A stretch of 64,000 bases of DNA. Origin: Candidatus Muiribacterium halophilum. Lineage in GTDB: Bacteria > Muiribacteriota > Muiribacteriia > Muiribacteriales > Muiribacteriaceae. The stretch's first letter is position 1. Each line of letters begins with the position of its first letter. The stretch spans positions 118,031-182,030 of the forward strand of contig PKTG01000122.1 in NCBI GenBank assembly GCA_002869225.1. Direction: 5' to 3'. The notes under the pieces were generated by a model, which searched no databases, was not told the DNA's origin, and saw nothing but the letters and a program-made list of their open reading frames with translations. This document shows positions 47,045 through 56,711 of the stretch, in pieces. A program made the position numbers and the translations under genes.

Positions 47045-47556
47045 TTTTTCTCCTCTTTTCTATATGATTTAGCTATTTCTATCATCTCAGTAGCAATAAG
47101 ATTATATGTAGTTGAATTATTTTTTACAAGAGTCAAAAGGTTTATAGCATCAAAAAAATTTTCTTTATTTAATAGTCTCTCGCTCTTTTTTAAAAGGTCA
47201 AAATAATATTCCTCTTTACTATCTATTATATCATTATAATCTTCTTTTTTTGGTTTGTTTTTTGAAAATATATCGAGAATATCATTTTGAAGATCCTTAA
47301 AGAACTGCATGTTTTGTGGCATGAGATTGTTCTTTTTAATATTGTATATGATCTGCTTTATTGATTTAGTAGTAAACAGGTCTTTTTCTTTAAGAAGCTT
47401 GATTAATCTTAGTATTGGAATTATATTTTTCTTATATTGATTACCTGTCTTTTTAGATATATAGTAATCCTCGAGAGAGTATTCCTTTATCCAGAATCTG
47501 AGCAATCTAGGTTTTATATTGACATCTTTTACAACTTCTTTCTGTTTAATCATCAT
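47041..47556 (-). CDS. MerR-like HTH protein
   Basis: The 171-aa protein begins with a MerR-type winged HTH: VVKDVNIKPRLLRFWIKEY then GNQYKKNIIPILRLIKLL (the 'Y..I..I..I..L' of the wing region). The C-terminal half is coiled (helical, K-rich) and lacks the metal ligands of MerR proper. It is joined by ATGA overlap to ddl and LemA. It may regulate the envelope operon, an inference from position only. Confidence 0.7.
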   Translation of the reverse strand: MMIKQKEVVKDVNIKPRLLRFWIKEYSLEDYYISKKTGNQYKKNIIPILRLIKLLKEKDLFTTKSIKQIIYNIKKNNLMPQNMQFFKDLQNDILDIFSKNKPKKEDYNDIIDSKEEYYFDLLKKSERLLNKENFFDAINLLTLVKNNSTTYNLIATEMIEIAKSYRKEEKK

Positions 47557-48470
47557 TTCCTCTCAAAAGAGCTTCTTAGTATTATCATGACTAATTCTTC
47601 CATACTTATTCCCGCAGCTTTTGCCTGAGCAGGTAAATCAGATTGTTCGGTCATACCGGGTGATGTGTTAATCTCAAGTATATAAGGATTGTCTTTATTG
47701 TCAAGCATAATATCTATTCGTGAGACTCCATAACATTGACAGACTTTATGAGCTTTTAAAGCGATCTCTTTGATGTTTTTTCGTGCTTTATCTGATATTC
47801 TTGCCGGAATAACAAACTCTGTTTTCCCAGGAGTATATTTTGCATCAAAATCATAAAAGGTGTTTTTTGGAATGAGTTCAAGTATAGGAAGAGCTTTTGG
47901 AATATCCGTTCCGATTATACCAACAGTGAGTTCTTTACCTTTAATATATTTTTCAGCTAATATACGTCGGTATTTGGGTAATATTTCTCTCAGATAAAGC
48001 TTTAGTTCATCATGGTCTTTTACAATGCTAACATCTATACTCGAGCCTTCCTCGAGTGGCTTTAATATTATTGGATAATCTATTTTAAGAGTGTCTATAT
48101 TTGTATTGAAATCTATTAAAAATCCTGGAGATACCGGTAAATTAGCATCAATCAATATTTTTTTTGTGATATTTTTGTCCATACATATTGAGGATGATAA
48201 AACACCTGAACCTGTATAATTTATTCCGTTTATTTCAAAAAAGCCCTGTACGCAACCATCTTCTCCGTATTTCCCGTGTAGTATATTGTATACATGCCTT
48301 ATGTCATTTTCTCTGATTATCTTTAATAGATGGTCATCGAGATCCAGCATTATGACTCTATACCCTAAGTTTTCAAGAGCAACCTTAACATTTTTGGCAC
48401 TTTTTAAGGATATTTCTCTTTCGGCAGATTTTCCACCGGCGAGGAGACCTATTGGTTTATCTTTTAACAT
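47553..48470 (-). CDS. ddl: D-alanine-D-alanine ligase
   Basis: Ddl joins two D-alanines for peptidoglycan. The 305-aa length is normal. The ATP-grasp fold shows GLLAGGKSAEREISLKSAKN at the N-terminus, LHGKYGEDGCVQGFFEINGI, then PLEEGSSIDVSIVKD and YILEINTSPGMTEQSDLPAQ. The 5' end overlaps the kinase-like gene by 14 bases, and the stop overlaps the MerR-like gene. It confirms peptidoglycan synthesis in this organism. Confidence 0.94.
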   Translation of the reverse strand: MLKDKPIGLLAGGKSAEREISLKSAKNVKVALENLGYRVIMLDLDDHLLKIIRENDIRHVYNILHGKYGEDGCVQGFFEINGINYTGSGVLSSSICMDKNITKKILIDANLPVSPGFLIDFNTNIDTLKIDYPIILKPLEEGSSIDVSIVKDHDELKLYLREILPKYRRILAEKYIKGKELTVGIIGTDIPKALPILELIPKNTFYDFDAKYTPGKTEFVIPARISDKARKNIKEIALKAHKVCQCYGVSRIDIMLDNKDNPYILEINTSPGMTEQSDLPAQAKAAGISMEELVMIILRSSFERK

Positions 48471-49083
48471 AAGTCAGTACGAGTCCTTCTGATGTATTTT
48501 CCAGCTCAATATTGCTTGATAGGAATAATTTTTTAAGGGTTCTGAATATAACACTTTTTTCAAGTGAATCAACCGGTTTAGAATAGGTATAGTTACTTGA
48601 ATGTATCTTTATACATATGGAATGATCATCTTCAGTTAGTTTGAGTTTTAATATTTGATTATCACAAAGAAGTTCTTTAAACTCTGATATCAATATAAAG
48701 AGTCCTTTATGTATTTCATCTTTGGATTCTATATAAATATCGGAAGATGGTATCTCAAAATCAGGTAGTATACAATCTATCTCACATTTTGAATATAAAA
48801 CAAGAAAAATATCTTTAAGTATTTCAGTAAGGTTTATAGAATGATTCTTTTCAAGATCAGTATTAAGAAGCATCTCGATCCTATCAAGGTAATCATTTAG
48901 GAATTCATCGGCTGTGATTATCTGATCTTTCATCTTCTCAAGATAATATCTTTGCTGTTTGTTTAATTCTCCGGCTATACCACTTAAAAGAAGTTCACAA
49001 AAACCGAGTATTATTGAAAAAGGAGTCTTTAAAAAATGAGAAAGAGTCTCTGTAGTTATCTCATCGAAACTTTTTTTATCCAT
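48457..49083 (-). CDS. Histidine-kinase-like protein, degenerate
   Basis: The 208-aa protein has a HisKA-like helix pair: ETLSHFLKTPFSIILGFCEL (the conserved His and Pro), then LNKQQRYYLEKMKDQI. Behind it the ATPase part lacks visible N, G1 and G2 boxes and is short, so catalysis is doubtful. It is a candidate phospho-acceptor or a dead regulator. It lies between the BamA and ddl genes in the operon, with overlap into ddl. No membrane segment is seen. Confidence 0.65.
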   Translation of the reverse strand: MDKKSFDEITTETLSHFLKTPFSIILGFCELLLSGIAGELNKQQRYYLEKMKDQIITADEFLNDYLDRIEMLLNTDLEKNHSINLTEILKDIFLVLYSKCEIDCILPDFEIPSSDIYIESKDEIHKGLFILISEFKELLCDNQILKLKLTEDDHSICIKIHSSNYTYSKPVDSLEKSVIFRTLKKLFLSSNIELENTSEGLVLTYVKR

Positions 49084-49086
49084 TTT

Positions 49087-50763
49087 TTAAAACATCTGTC
49101 CGAAGTTGAAATATGATTTTGATCCTCTTCCAGGAGCTTTACCCCAATCCAGTCTTAACACTCCTAGAGGAGTCTTAAACTGAACTCCAACACCACTTCC
49201 ATATCTTTTTCCAACATCTGTAGAAGGTGAATTGAAATCCATATGACCTTCATCGTAAAAGACAACGAATTTAAGTGAATCGTTTATCTCATAACGTATT
49301 TCTGAGTTGAACAGCATAATCTCATGACCTAAAAACTCTCTTGATTCATAGCCTCTTATTGAATTTCCGCCACCTAATGCAAATCTTTCGTAATCATCAA
49401 GAGTACCTTCTCTAAGTTCTAATTTTCCGTATTTACCTCTAAAAGCAAAAACAAATTTATTGTTTAACTCTTTAAACCATCTGAATTCCTGAATGTATCT
49501 TGAGTAATCATCTCTTCCTTTTAAGAAACCACCTGTTTGATCTATAGAGGTCTTAACATAATAACCATATTTTGGATAAAAGACATTATCTCTTATGTCT
49601 TTTGATATACTTGTTGATATTGTTTGAGTATGATAATCCGGAATATTGAGACTGGTAGGTTCTATACTGATCTTTTCATCATAATATGCCATCCCAAGTC
49701 TTGTGAAACGTGTTAGATTAGTTCCCCATGAAAGGTTAAATCCCTTTCTTTTTTCATCATAGGAATAAAGATAATTACCAAGAAGATCATATTTGTCTCT
49801 GTCATATTTGGTGTTATATAAGCTAGCACCAAGACTGATCTTTTTATTATGCCATCTAGGATTTAAATATGAGAATTCGTATGAATCAACACCACCAAAC
49901 TCGGCTTTGAGTTGAAGTGAATAGCCTCTTCCTTTAAAGTTTTTATCCTTAACTTCAATTAAACCGGAAAGACCGTTTTCTGATCCATAAGTCCCGCCAA
50001 ATCTAAACGAACCTGTTTCATCTTCTTCTACTTTTACATCAAGATCAACATTTCCGGATTTATCCGTTGCAGGAATAAAATCTACTTTTTTAAAATACCC
50101 AGTGTTCACAAGGTTCTGATATGATCTTCTTAATGCTACAAAATCGTATGTATCACCAGGATCAAGTTCTATATCTCTTCTTATTACGTATTTTTTTGTC
50201 TTAGTATTTCCTGATATGTTTATTGAGTTTACGATAGCTTTTCTTGTCTTTACTATAACTGTGTCAAATTTATCGTTTAATGTTATATTAGAATTCTGTC
50301 CGAGCATTATCCCTTTCTTGTAAAAAAGTTCTCTTAATCTCACAAGATCTTCTTTAAAGGTATTTATATTGAGTTGTATTCCCTTTTTTGTTTCCATGGC
50401 ATCGATTATTTCCTGTCTTGGTATTATGTCATCACCTTCAAAGACTATGTCTTTGATTACAGGAAACTCAAGTACCTGTATCTGTAATGTCGCTTTTTCT
50501 CTTGAAATTGGGACGATCTTAGCATTTGCATTTCCAAAAAAACCTATTTTTAAAAGCTCTGTTTTCACTTCGTCTTCGACTTTTTTTATACCTTCAGCCG
50601 AACTATCCACTGTATCACCCTCGTTAACAGGAAGAGAAAGTTTTATAACCGTGTCCATGACGTTTGAATTTCCCTGTATGATGATATTATCTATAGTATA
50701 TGAAAAACAACTTGTTGATAATAAAAAGATGACAATGATCGGTATAGTTAAAAACTTTTTCAT
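49087..50763 (-). CDS. Omp85/BamA-type outer-membrane assembly protein
   Basis: The 558-aa protein inserts beta-barrel proteins in the outer membrane. It has a signal peptide (IPIIVIFLLSTSCFS), then POTRA domains (VEFEGDDIIPR-like start and NSINISGNTKTKKYVIRRDI), then the barrel with FRFGGTYGSENGLSGLIEVK and the loop motif GGGNSIRGYESREF. It ends in Phe (FNFGQMF). It is shorter than E. coli BamA and has fewer POTRA domains. It shows the cell has an outer membrane. Its stop lies 3 bases before the kinase-like gene. Confidence 0.9.
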   Translation of the reverse strand: MKKFLTIPIIVIFLLSTSCFSYTIDNIIIQGNSNVMDTVIKLSLPVNEGDTVDSSAEGIKKVEDEVKTELLKIGFFGNANAKIVPISREKATLQIQVLEFPVIKDIVFEGDDIIPRQEIIDAMETKKGIQLNINTFKEDLVRLRELFYKKGIMLGQNSNITLNDKFDTVIVKTRKAIVNSINISGNTKTKKYVIRRDIELDPGDTYDFVALRRSYQNLVNTGYFKKVDFIPATDKSGNVDLDVKVEEDETGSFRFGGTYGSENGLSGLIEVKDKNFKGRGYSLQLKAEFGGVDSYEFSYLNPRWHNKKISLGASLYNTKYDRDKYDLLGNYLYSYDEKRKGFNLSWGTNLTRFTRLGMAYYDEKISIEPTSLNIPDYHTQTISTSISKDIRDNVFYPKYGYYVKTSIDQTGGFLKGRDDYSRYIQEFRWFKELNNKFVFAFRGKYGKLELREGTLDDYERFALGGGNSIRGYESREFLGHEIMLFNSEIRYEINDSLKFVVFYDEGHMDFNSPSTDVGKRYGSGVGVQFKTPLGVLRLDWGKAPGRGSKSYFNFGQMF

Positions 50764-51143
50764 AACATAGTACCCCTTAATAATAATGATATCAATAAAA
50801 TAACAGTAATGATGCTTGAAAGCAAACGTAGTATGTATTTATTATATATATATCCGGTAGTCATATAAAACAGTATTATAAAAAAAGCATATAGTTTTAT
50901 TGGAAAAAAAGAGATTCCCCAGAATATAACGATTATATATGATGATAATATAGAAAAAGCTACAAGCTTTTTACCAAGAGAAAGCAATAATATAGGTATT
51001 TTCCAACCTCTTTTTAAAAGCTGAAACATACCTCGTTCAACAAGTATAAAAATTGTTATCCAGAAACTCCATATAGATGCGATTATCTCGATAGTATTAT
51101 ATTCTGTTAAGTGTTTGAGGAACAATGAAGAAATAACCGTCAT
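50760..51143 (-). CDS. Small integral membrane protein of unknown function
   Basis: The 127-aa protein has four hydrophobic segments (ASIWSFWITIFILV, LLSLGKKLVAFSILSSYIIV, IKLYAFFIILFYMTTGYIY, SSIITVILLISLLL). I recognise no family. It overlaps the end of the HEAT gene by 47 bases, but ATG 51143 has AGGAAGAG 10 bases before it. Its stop overlaps the BamA start. Confidence 0.6.
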   Translation of the reverse strand: MTVISSLFLKHLTEYNTIEIIASIWSFWITIFILVERGMFQLLKRGWKIPILLLSLGKKLVAFSILSSYIIVIFWGISFFPIKLYAFFIILFYMTTGYIYNKYILRLLSSIITVILLISLLLRGTML

Positions 51144-52128
51144 TTTTAATAACTCTTCCTATAACTTTTAATTTTGTAGCAATATCAAGTTCTGAACTTT
51201 CAGGATATATTACTGCAACTTTTACACCTTTACCACTTGAAAGTAAGAATCCTCTATCCTCTATTATCTTAAATACTTCACCAGATGTTTCGACGGTCTC
51301 CTGTTTGATTTTTCCGGAACTTTCTGCCGTTATTGATTCGACTTTTACACCAAATTTATGACAGATCTTTCTTGCTTTCTCTTTGATCTCAGGATTATCA
51401 TCATTGACAAGTAGTTCAACATCGTTTTTAAGTTCTGAAAGGTTAAGTGAATCTACAACAAAAAGTGCAGAGTTCACATACCATTCCGAAGATGATGACA
51501 ACATTCCTTTTATAATCGAAAGCATCTTTTCTTTATCAACGGTCTTGACGATCTTGATAGCGTTTGCTTTAACTCTGTTATCGTTATCGTTTATCATCGG
51601 GAGGATAAGAGGGAAAATCTTCTGATCTCCAGTTTTTTCCAGCCCTTCTATCGCATTTGCTCTCACCCTTGAATCTTCATCTTTAAGGAAAGGTGATACT
51701 GCTTCTATGTATGCTGCTCCGCCAAGTATAGGAAGAGCTTTTACTAAAGTAGCTCTTATGAACGGATGTGCATCTTTATTAAGTATTTTCTTCAGTACGG
51801 GCAGGTATTCTTTTTGATTATTTTTGACTATATGAATAATAGCTTTTACAACCACCTCAAAATCATCGTTTTGAAGGTATTCTAGTAGTTGATCTTTTTT
51901 TGTTGCTGTCTTTGGAGTCGTTTTAGGTTTTGTTCCATCATCTTCAAGATCAGAAAGCACTTTTTTTGCATAATATTTCTTTCCCATCTCTTCTGAGGAA
52001 GTGATTATCTGCATAAGGATCCTTTTAGCGTTTTCCTTATCAGACTTTTTTAAACTGTCAATCGCTTCTCGCCATATGTTTGGGTCGTTACTTTCTATCT
52101 TAAATATTATTTCGCTAAGTTCATTCAC
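51097..52128 (-). CDS. HEAT-repeat protein
   Basis: The 343-aa protein shows HEAT-like repeats (PFIRATLVKALPILGGAAYI, DSRVRANAIEGLEKTGDQKI, DNRVKANAIKIVKTVDKEK), recognised by 'D..VR..A...L...G' units. A small beta-type domain follows near residue 270-340. It is cytoplasmic by sequence. The GTG at 52128 is preferred because GGAG sits 6 bases upstream; the TTG at 52140 is less likely. It is tied to rsfS by an 8-base overlap. Confidence 0.75.
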   Translation of the reverse strand: MNELSEIIFKIESNDPNIWREAIDSLKKSDKENAKRILMQIITSSEEMGKKYYAKKVLSDLEDDGTKPKTTPKTATKKDQLLEYLQNDDFEVVVKAIIHIVKNNQKEYLPVLKKILNKDAHPFIRATLVKALPILGGAAYIEAVSPFLKDEDSRVRANAIEGLEKTGDQKIFPLILPMINDNDNRVKANAIKIVKTVDKEKMLSIIKGMLSSSSEWYVNSALFVVDSLNLSELKNDVELLVNDDNPEIKEKARKICHKFGVKVESITAESSGKIKQETVETSGEVFKIIEDRGFLLSSGKGVKVAVIYPESSELDIATKLKVIGRVIKNDGYFFIVPQTLNRI

Positions 52129-52465
52129 TTTTTTCTCCAAAACTTTCTTTCCATAACTCTTCTAAAGTATAATATTCTCTTTTTTCTGATGTCATTATGT
52201 GTATTATTATATCTGATGTATCTAAGACAAGCCAGCCTGATTCTTTTTCAGCGGGTCCATGGGCGCCATAGATATCGATGTTATTGTCTGAAAGTGTCTT
52301 TTTAAGATTTTCAAATAAGGTCTTTAGGTGTTGAGTGTTATTTGCACTACACACAACAAATTTATCAAGAAGAAGACCCTCAGGAGCATCCATCACTATT
52401 ATATCTGCTCCTTTTTTTTCTTCTAAAGAATCTGTGATCAATTTAGTTTTTTTATCTAGTTCCAT
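52121..52465 (-). CDS. rsfS: Ribosomal silencing factor RsfS
   Basis: RsfS binds protein L14 on the large ribosomal subunit and blocks subunit joining in starvation. The 114-aa product has GADIIVMDAPEGLLLDKFVV, HGPAEKESGWLVLDTSDIII and the end YYTLEELW, all of the family. It overlaps the receiver gene at TAATG and the HEAT gene. The link with a signalling operon may couple translation to the sensed state; that is inferred. Confidence 0.92.
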   Translation of the reverse strand: MELDKKTKLITDSLEEKKGADIIVMDAPEGLLLDKFVVCSANNTQHLKTLFENLKKTLSDNNIDIYGAHGPAEKESGWLVLDTSDIIIHIMTSEKREYYTLEELWKESFGEKSE

Positions 52466-52824
52466 TATTCATCTCCTGTCAGTTGTCTTATATTTGATAA
52501 TATCAATCTTGGGCTGAAAGGTTTGGTAATATAAAGATCAGCACCAGCTTCAGAGCCTCTTTTTTTGTCTATATCCTGTCCTTTTGCAGACAATAATATG
52601 ACTTTTGTGTTTTTGAAATCTTTTTTTATTTTTTCACACAGTTCAAAACCGTTGATCTTTGGCATCATAATATCGAGTATTGCAAGTTCTGGTTTTTCTT
52701 TTTTCATAACATCAAGAGCTATTTGGCCATTAGATGCGGTCACGACTTTATATCCTGCCTTTTCCAGATTAAACTGAATTATTCTTAATATATTTTTTTC
52801 ATCATCTGCAACTAGTATTTTCAT
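52465..52824 (-). CDS. Single-domain response regulator
   Basis: The 119-aa CheY-like receiver has VADDEKN acid pocket, the phospho-acceptor Asp in LAILDIMMPKINGFE, Ser in ILLSAKG and Lys in YITKPFSPRLI. There is no output domain. It overlaps the SpoIIE-type gene (ATGA) and rsfS (TAATG). Its likely kinase is the histidine kinase at 55070-56647, two genes upstream. Confidence 0.9.
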   Translation of the reverse strand: MKILVADDEKNILRIIQFNLEKAGYKVVTASNGQIALDVMKKEKPELAILDIMMPKINGFELCEKIKKDFKNTKVILLSAKGQDIDKKRGSEAGADLYITKPFSPRLILSNIRQLTGDE

Positions 52825-55073
52825 TTATTCTCCAGCGAAATTAAGATTTTTGCATTATTGCCTTTGCTATTATACACAAATTCATCACAAAGTTCTTTGA
52901 GAATTATGATACCACGGCCTCTATCTGATTTTATATCTACAGAATTTTCTGATAATAGTTTCCTTTTCCACTCAAAACCATCCCCATCATCCTCTATTGT
53001 CAGTATTAACTTTTTCCCCTTTAATTCATGGGTTACTTTGATAGTCTTTTTTTCATCAAGTCTGTTTCCATGCTCAATTGCATTGCAGAGAGCCTCATCC
53101 ACTATGAGTCTGACTTTGAATAAGATATCCTCTCCCTCTATTCCAGAATTAGCGAGCAGTTTTGTAAGATAGTTAAATAGTCTGTTGATCTCTGCTTTAT
53201 GATTTTTAAGCTCGATCTCTCTATTATTATATTCTACACCTTTTCCAATTATGATAGATATATCATCTGCCTGTGGAGCGTTTCCTGAAAAGTCGCGGAT
53301 CTTTTTTACAACCAGGTCTTTAAGTTCTTCAGGAGTCATATCAAGATTTTCCCAAATAGTAGCTTTTAATCTATCGAGACCAAAATTCTCTCCTTTTTCG
53401 TTTACCGCATCCTCCACACCGTCGGTATAAAAGACAACAATATCATCTTTATCAATGATATGATTTTCCTCTTTTAGAATACAATCTCTAAACATACCCA
53501 GAAATAATCCCTGTGGATTGATTCTAAGTATCTCACCATTTTTTTTGAAGATAAGCGGAGGATTGTGTCCTGCCTTAGCCATTCTCAGTGTACGTGTCTT
53601 CCAGTCATATATTGAATATATCATTGTGACAAATCGATGACCTTCTATCTCTGATATAAGTTCAGTGTTTATTTTATCCAGAAGTCCTTTTGCTGAATCA
53701 TACCTTGATACGTTGGATTTTACTGCACTTTTTGTAAGTGCCATTATAAGAGCAGCAGGGACACCTTTTCCTGCGACATCTCCAAGAGCAATGGATATAC
53801 GCTGATCGTCATGCCATAGAAAATCAATATAATCCCCGCCTACCTGAAATGTTGGTATATAGACATGTGCGATCTCGAGTCCAGGTATTATAGGATTTTT
53901 CCCGGGCATAAACATCTTCTGTATTTTAGAAGCTACTTTAAGTTCGTTTTCAAGCACTCTTTTTTTCATGATCTCGTCAAGTGCTATAAAAAGGGAAAGT
54001 GCGGTGGATACCTGTAGAGAAAATATAGACATAAGATTTCTGGTCTTTTCATCAAACTGATATTTTTTCCTTTTACTGTTTAAAAGCATTATAGTTCCGA
54101 AGGGACCTTCCTTACCAAATAAAGGCACACATAATACACTTGAAAAGTGATCAGTAGTTATTTTCTGAAGATCATTATAACGATTTTCCTCAAAAGGAAT
54201 TCTTATAGATTCATTATTGTCTATACAATAATTCGAGATCTTATCTATTACGGAGATCTTTTCCAGAGAGGTATTTGTCTTCACTCCGTTTTTATCGATT
54301 ATACATCGGTAGTCCTTTTCTTTGAAGTAAAGGACGACATATGAAGGGGTCATAGTCTCAACGGAAATAAAAAGTCTGGCTATCTCCCTTACCAATTCTT
54401 CAAAATCAAAATAATTAACTACTTTATCAAAGATATTTTTTGTAAAATCATGAAAGGTGTATAGTTCTTCAGTATAACTCGATAGAGCCATAAGTGATTC
54501 TTCAAGTTCCTGATTAAGTTCACCTATTTTTTCTTTTTCTTCTTTGAGATTTCTATAAAGTCTTGCGTTTTGTATTGCAATAGCAGCTTGCTGTGCTAAC
54601 GTCTCTGAAAACATAACGTCTTTTTTTATAAAAGGTTGAAGATCTTTTTTGTTGTTTATGTTAAAAACACCTATTATGTTCTTTTTGAATATCAGTGGTA
54701 CTGCAATACATGATTTTGTCTTATATCTATCATTATTTTTTTTCTTAAACTTAGGATTTTTTTCAATATCTTCTATCAGAATAGATTTTCCAGTCTCGGC
54801 AACTGTACCACTAATTCCTTCGCCTAGTTCTACCGTAGTATTTTCTGATATATTTTTAGGGATGCCGACTGATGCGACGATCTTAAGGACTTTTTTATCA
54901 TCATCACTTACAAGCATCAAAGAACCACTTTCTGCCTGTATGGAATCAAGAGCATTTTTTAGAATGAGTATGAGTACTTTGTCGAGTTGAAGTTCGGAAA
55001 CTATAGCTTTGTTTATATCAACAAGCTTGATCCAATCCTCTATACTGAACTCTTTAAATACATTTTTATTCAT
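52821..55073 (-). CDS. GAF-GAF-SpoIIE-type phosphatase with HATPase domain
   Basis: The 750-aa cytoplasmic protein has two GAF domains (residues about 30-180 and 200-375), a coiled linker, a PP2C-like SpoIIE phosphatase domain (about 400-600; DYIDFLWHDD, RISIALGDVAGKGVPAALIM, VVFYTDGVEDAVNE) and a C-terminal RsbW-like HATPase domain with ALCNAIEHGNR, IEDDGDGFEW and SDRGRGIIILKEL. It would dephosphorylate an anti-sigma antagonist of the STAS type. The STAS-kinase fusion at 9933 is a possible partner. ATG 55073 overlaps the kinase stop by ATGA. Confidence 0.88.
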   Translation of the reverse strand: MNKNVFKEFSIEDWIKLVDINKAIVSELQLDKVLILILKNALDSIQAESGSLMLVSDDDKKVLKIVASVGIPKNISENTTVELGEGISGTVAETGKSILIEDIEKNPKFKKKNNDRYKTKSCIAVPLIFKKNIIGVFNINNKKDLQPFIKKDVMFSETLAQQAAIAIQNARLYRNLKEEKEKIGELNQELEESLMALSSYTEELYTFHDFTKNIFDKVVNYFDFEELVREIARLFISVETMTPSYVVLYFKEKDYRCIIDKNGVKTNTSLEKISVIDKISNYCIDNNESIRIPFEENRYNDLQKITTDHFSSVLCVPLFGKEGPFGTIMLLNSKRKKYQFDEKTRNLMSIFSLQVSTALSLFIALDEIMKKRVLENELKVASKIQKMFMPGKNPIIPGLEIAHVYIPTFQVGGDYIDFLWHDDQRISIALGDVAGKGVPAALIMALTKSAVKSNVSRYDSAKGLLDKINTELISEIEGHRFVTMIYSIYDWKTRTLRMAKAGHNPPLIFKKNGEILRINPQGLFLGMFRDCILKEENHIIDKDDIVVFYTDGVEDAVNEKGENFGLDRLKATIWENLDMTPEELKDLVVKKIRDFSGNAPQADDISIIIGKGVEYNNREIELKNHKAEINRLFNYLTKLLANSGIEGEDILFKVRLIVDEALCNAIEHGNRLDEKKTIKVTHELKGKKLILTIEDDGDGFEWKRKLLSENSVDIKSDRGRGIIILKELCDEFVYNSKGNNAKILISLENK

Positions 55074-56647
55074 AGTGGAAGCCACACCTGAACTTTTGTA
55101 TATTTCCCATGATTGGAAGTTATCTTTATCCTTCCATCATGAAGGTCGATAATATTTTTAACTATAGATAAACCAAGACCAAAACCGTTTTCTTTATCTG
55201 TAGCCTCGTTCTTTTCTCTAAAAAATTTTGTGAATATTTTCTCGAGATTTTCTTTTTTTATTCCAAAACCATTATCTTCGAAAGTTATCTTAAAATCTTT
55301 TTTAGTGTTATCCAAGGTTATTTCTATCTTACCGTCTTCTCTATTATATTTTATTGAATTTGTGATCAAATTATAAAAGACCTGTTCTATGGAGGTCTTA
55401 TCTGCTTTTAATAATTTTCTATCTTTATCAAGAGAGTTTTTTAATGAAAATGTTATGTTTTTTTCACTTGCTACATTTTCAAGGCTTTTTATTATATTCT
55501 TTATTGTATCTTCAAGATCAAATTCCTCTTTTTTCAGTTTTATCTTTCCGCTTTCAAATCTTGATAGATCGAGAACCTCATTTATTAAAGTAAGAAGTCT
55601 ATCAGATTCACTTTTTATCACATCAAGGAATTCTAGTTCATCTGAATCCTTACCGTCTTTCATGTCAATTAAAGTCTCTGTGTATGCTTTTATTGAGGTA
55701 AGTGGAGTCTTAAGTTCATGCGAGACATTTGAGATCAGCTGATCTTTATATTCATCTATCTCTTTTAATTTAGTAAGTTCCATACTGGCTGTAATATCTT
55801 CAATATGAATTATTGCTCCTATTATATTTTCATATATTCCTTTTAAAGGTAATATTTTAAGTTTGAGTATATTTCCATGTGTCTCTACCACCATATGATC
55901 GACATTAGGTGTACTAAAGACGGAACCTATCTTCTCAATAAGTTCCTGATTGATCCAGTCTTTTTTAAGACTTGTTATCTTTTTAAGTATTACCTGATTT
56001 TTTTTCGAATCAAGAAAGGATTCTGCAGATTTGTTAATCGTTGTTATCATGAACTCCGGATCTACGACAACAATTCCTTCGTTAAAGCTTTCAATGATAT
56101 TATTCATATAGTTCTTTATATTATCAAGTTTTTTATTCTTCTCATCAAGGGATGAATAAAGCATTGTGTTTTCAATTGCTACAGCTACCTGTGCTGAGAT
56201 TATATTAAAGATATCATGTTCTTCTTTAGTGATTGAATTTTCAGTCTTTTCAGTGGAAACAACTAATATTCCAAGAAATTTATTTCTTATTGAAAGTGGA
56301 AGAAGAATAAAAGTCCCGACTATCTCTTTTCTTGGTAAAATAACAGGTTTATTCTGAAGTATGACCCAATCAAATATATCTTCTTCCTGTATGGCTGATA
56401 GTTCTTCGTAGCTTTTATCTGAAAGATCTCTGTACTTTCTCAATTCAAATTCCTCTTTGAAAAGATAGACTGCTATCTCGTTATAAGCAAAAATATCTTT
56501 AAGAAGATCGAATATAGCATCTAGACTCTCATCCAGATCGGAAGATTGTATTATCTTGTGGCTTAACTTGTTAAAATTGATAAGCAGATTGTCAAGTGTC
56601 TGTTTCAACTGACCGTTTTCTGTTAATAATCTTTCTTTTTCATTCAT
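55070..56647 (-). CDS. GAF-PAS sensor histidine kinase
   Basis: The 525-aa soluble kinase has a GAF domain (residues about 20-165), a PAS-like domain (about 185-285), the HisKA phospho-acceptor VSHELKTPLTSIKAYTETL, and an HATPase with NLITNSIKYNRE, FEDNGFGIKKENLEKIF and GFGLGLSIVKNI. It has no membrane segments. It heads the long operon 56647 to 45575. No ribosome site precedes ATG 56647; a TATAAT box ends 6 bases before it. The likely target is the receiver at 52465. Confidence 0.9.
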   Translation of the reverse strand: MNEKERLLTENGQLKQTLDNLLINFNKLSHKIIQSSDLDESLDAIFDLLKDIFAYNEIAVYLFKEEFELRKYRDLSDKSYEELSAIQEEDIFDWVILQNKPVILPRKEIVGTFILLPLSIRNKFLGILVVSTEKTENSITKEEHDIFNIISAQVAVAIENTMLYSSLDEKNKKLDNIKNYMNNIIESFNEGIVVVDPEFMITTINKSAESFLDSKKNQVILKKITSLKKDWINQELIEKIGSVFSTPNVDHMVVETHGNILKLKILPLKGIYENIIGAIIHIEDITASMELTKLKEIDEYKDQLISNVSHELKTPLTSIKAYTETLIDMKDGKDSDELEFLDVIKSESDRLLTLINEVLDLSRFESGKIKLKKEEFDLEDTIKNIIKSLENVASEKNITFSLKNSLDKDRKLLKADKTSIEQVFYNLITNSIKYNREDGKIEITLDNTKKDFKITFEDNGFGIKKENLEKIFTKFFREKNEATDKENGFGLGLSIVKNIIDLHDGRIKITSNHGKYTKVQVWLPL

Positions 56648-56653
56648 AAAAAT

Positions 56654-56682
56654 ATTATATATATAAAGGTGATTAAAATCAA
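56654..56682 (-). promoter_or_regulatory. Promoter of the kinase operon, leaderless layout
   Basis: The minus strand reads TTGATT, 17 bases, TATAAT, then six bases (ATTTTT) and ATG. No ribosome site is present. Confidence 0.65.
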
Positions 56683-56711
56683 TGATAATCTATTTATATA
56701 GATAAGAACGT

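Noticed and set aside
51097..51143. Shorter start for the membrane protein to avoid the 47-base overlap with the HEAT gene
   Set aside because: No later start has a ribosome site, while ATG 51143 has AGGAAGAG about 10 bases upstream.
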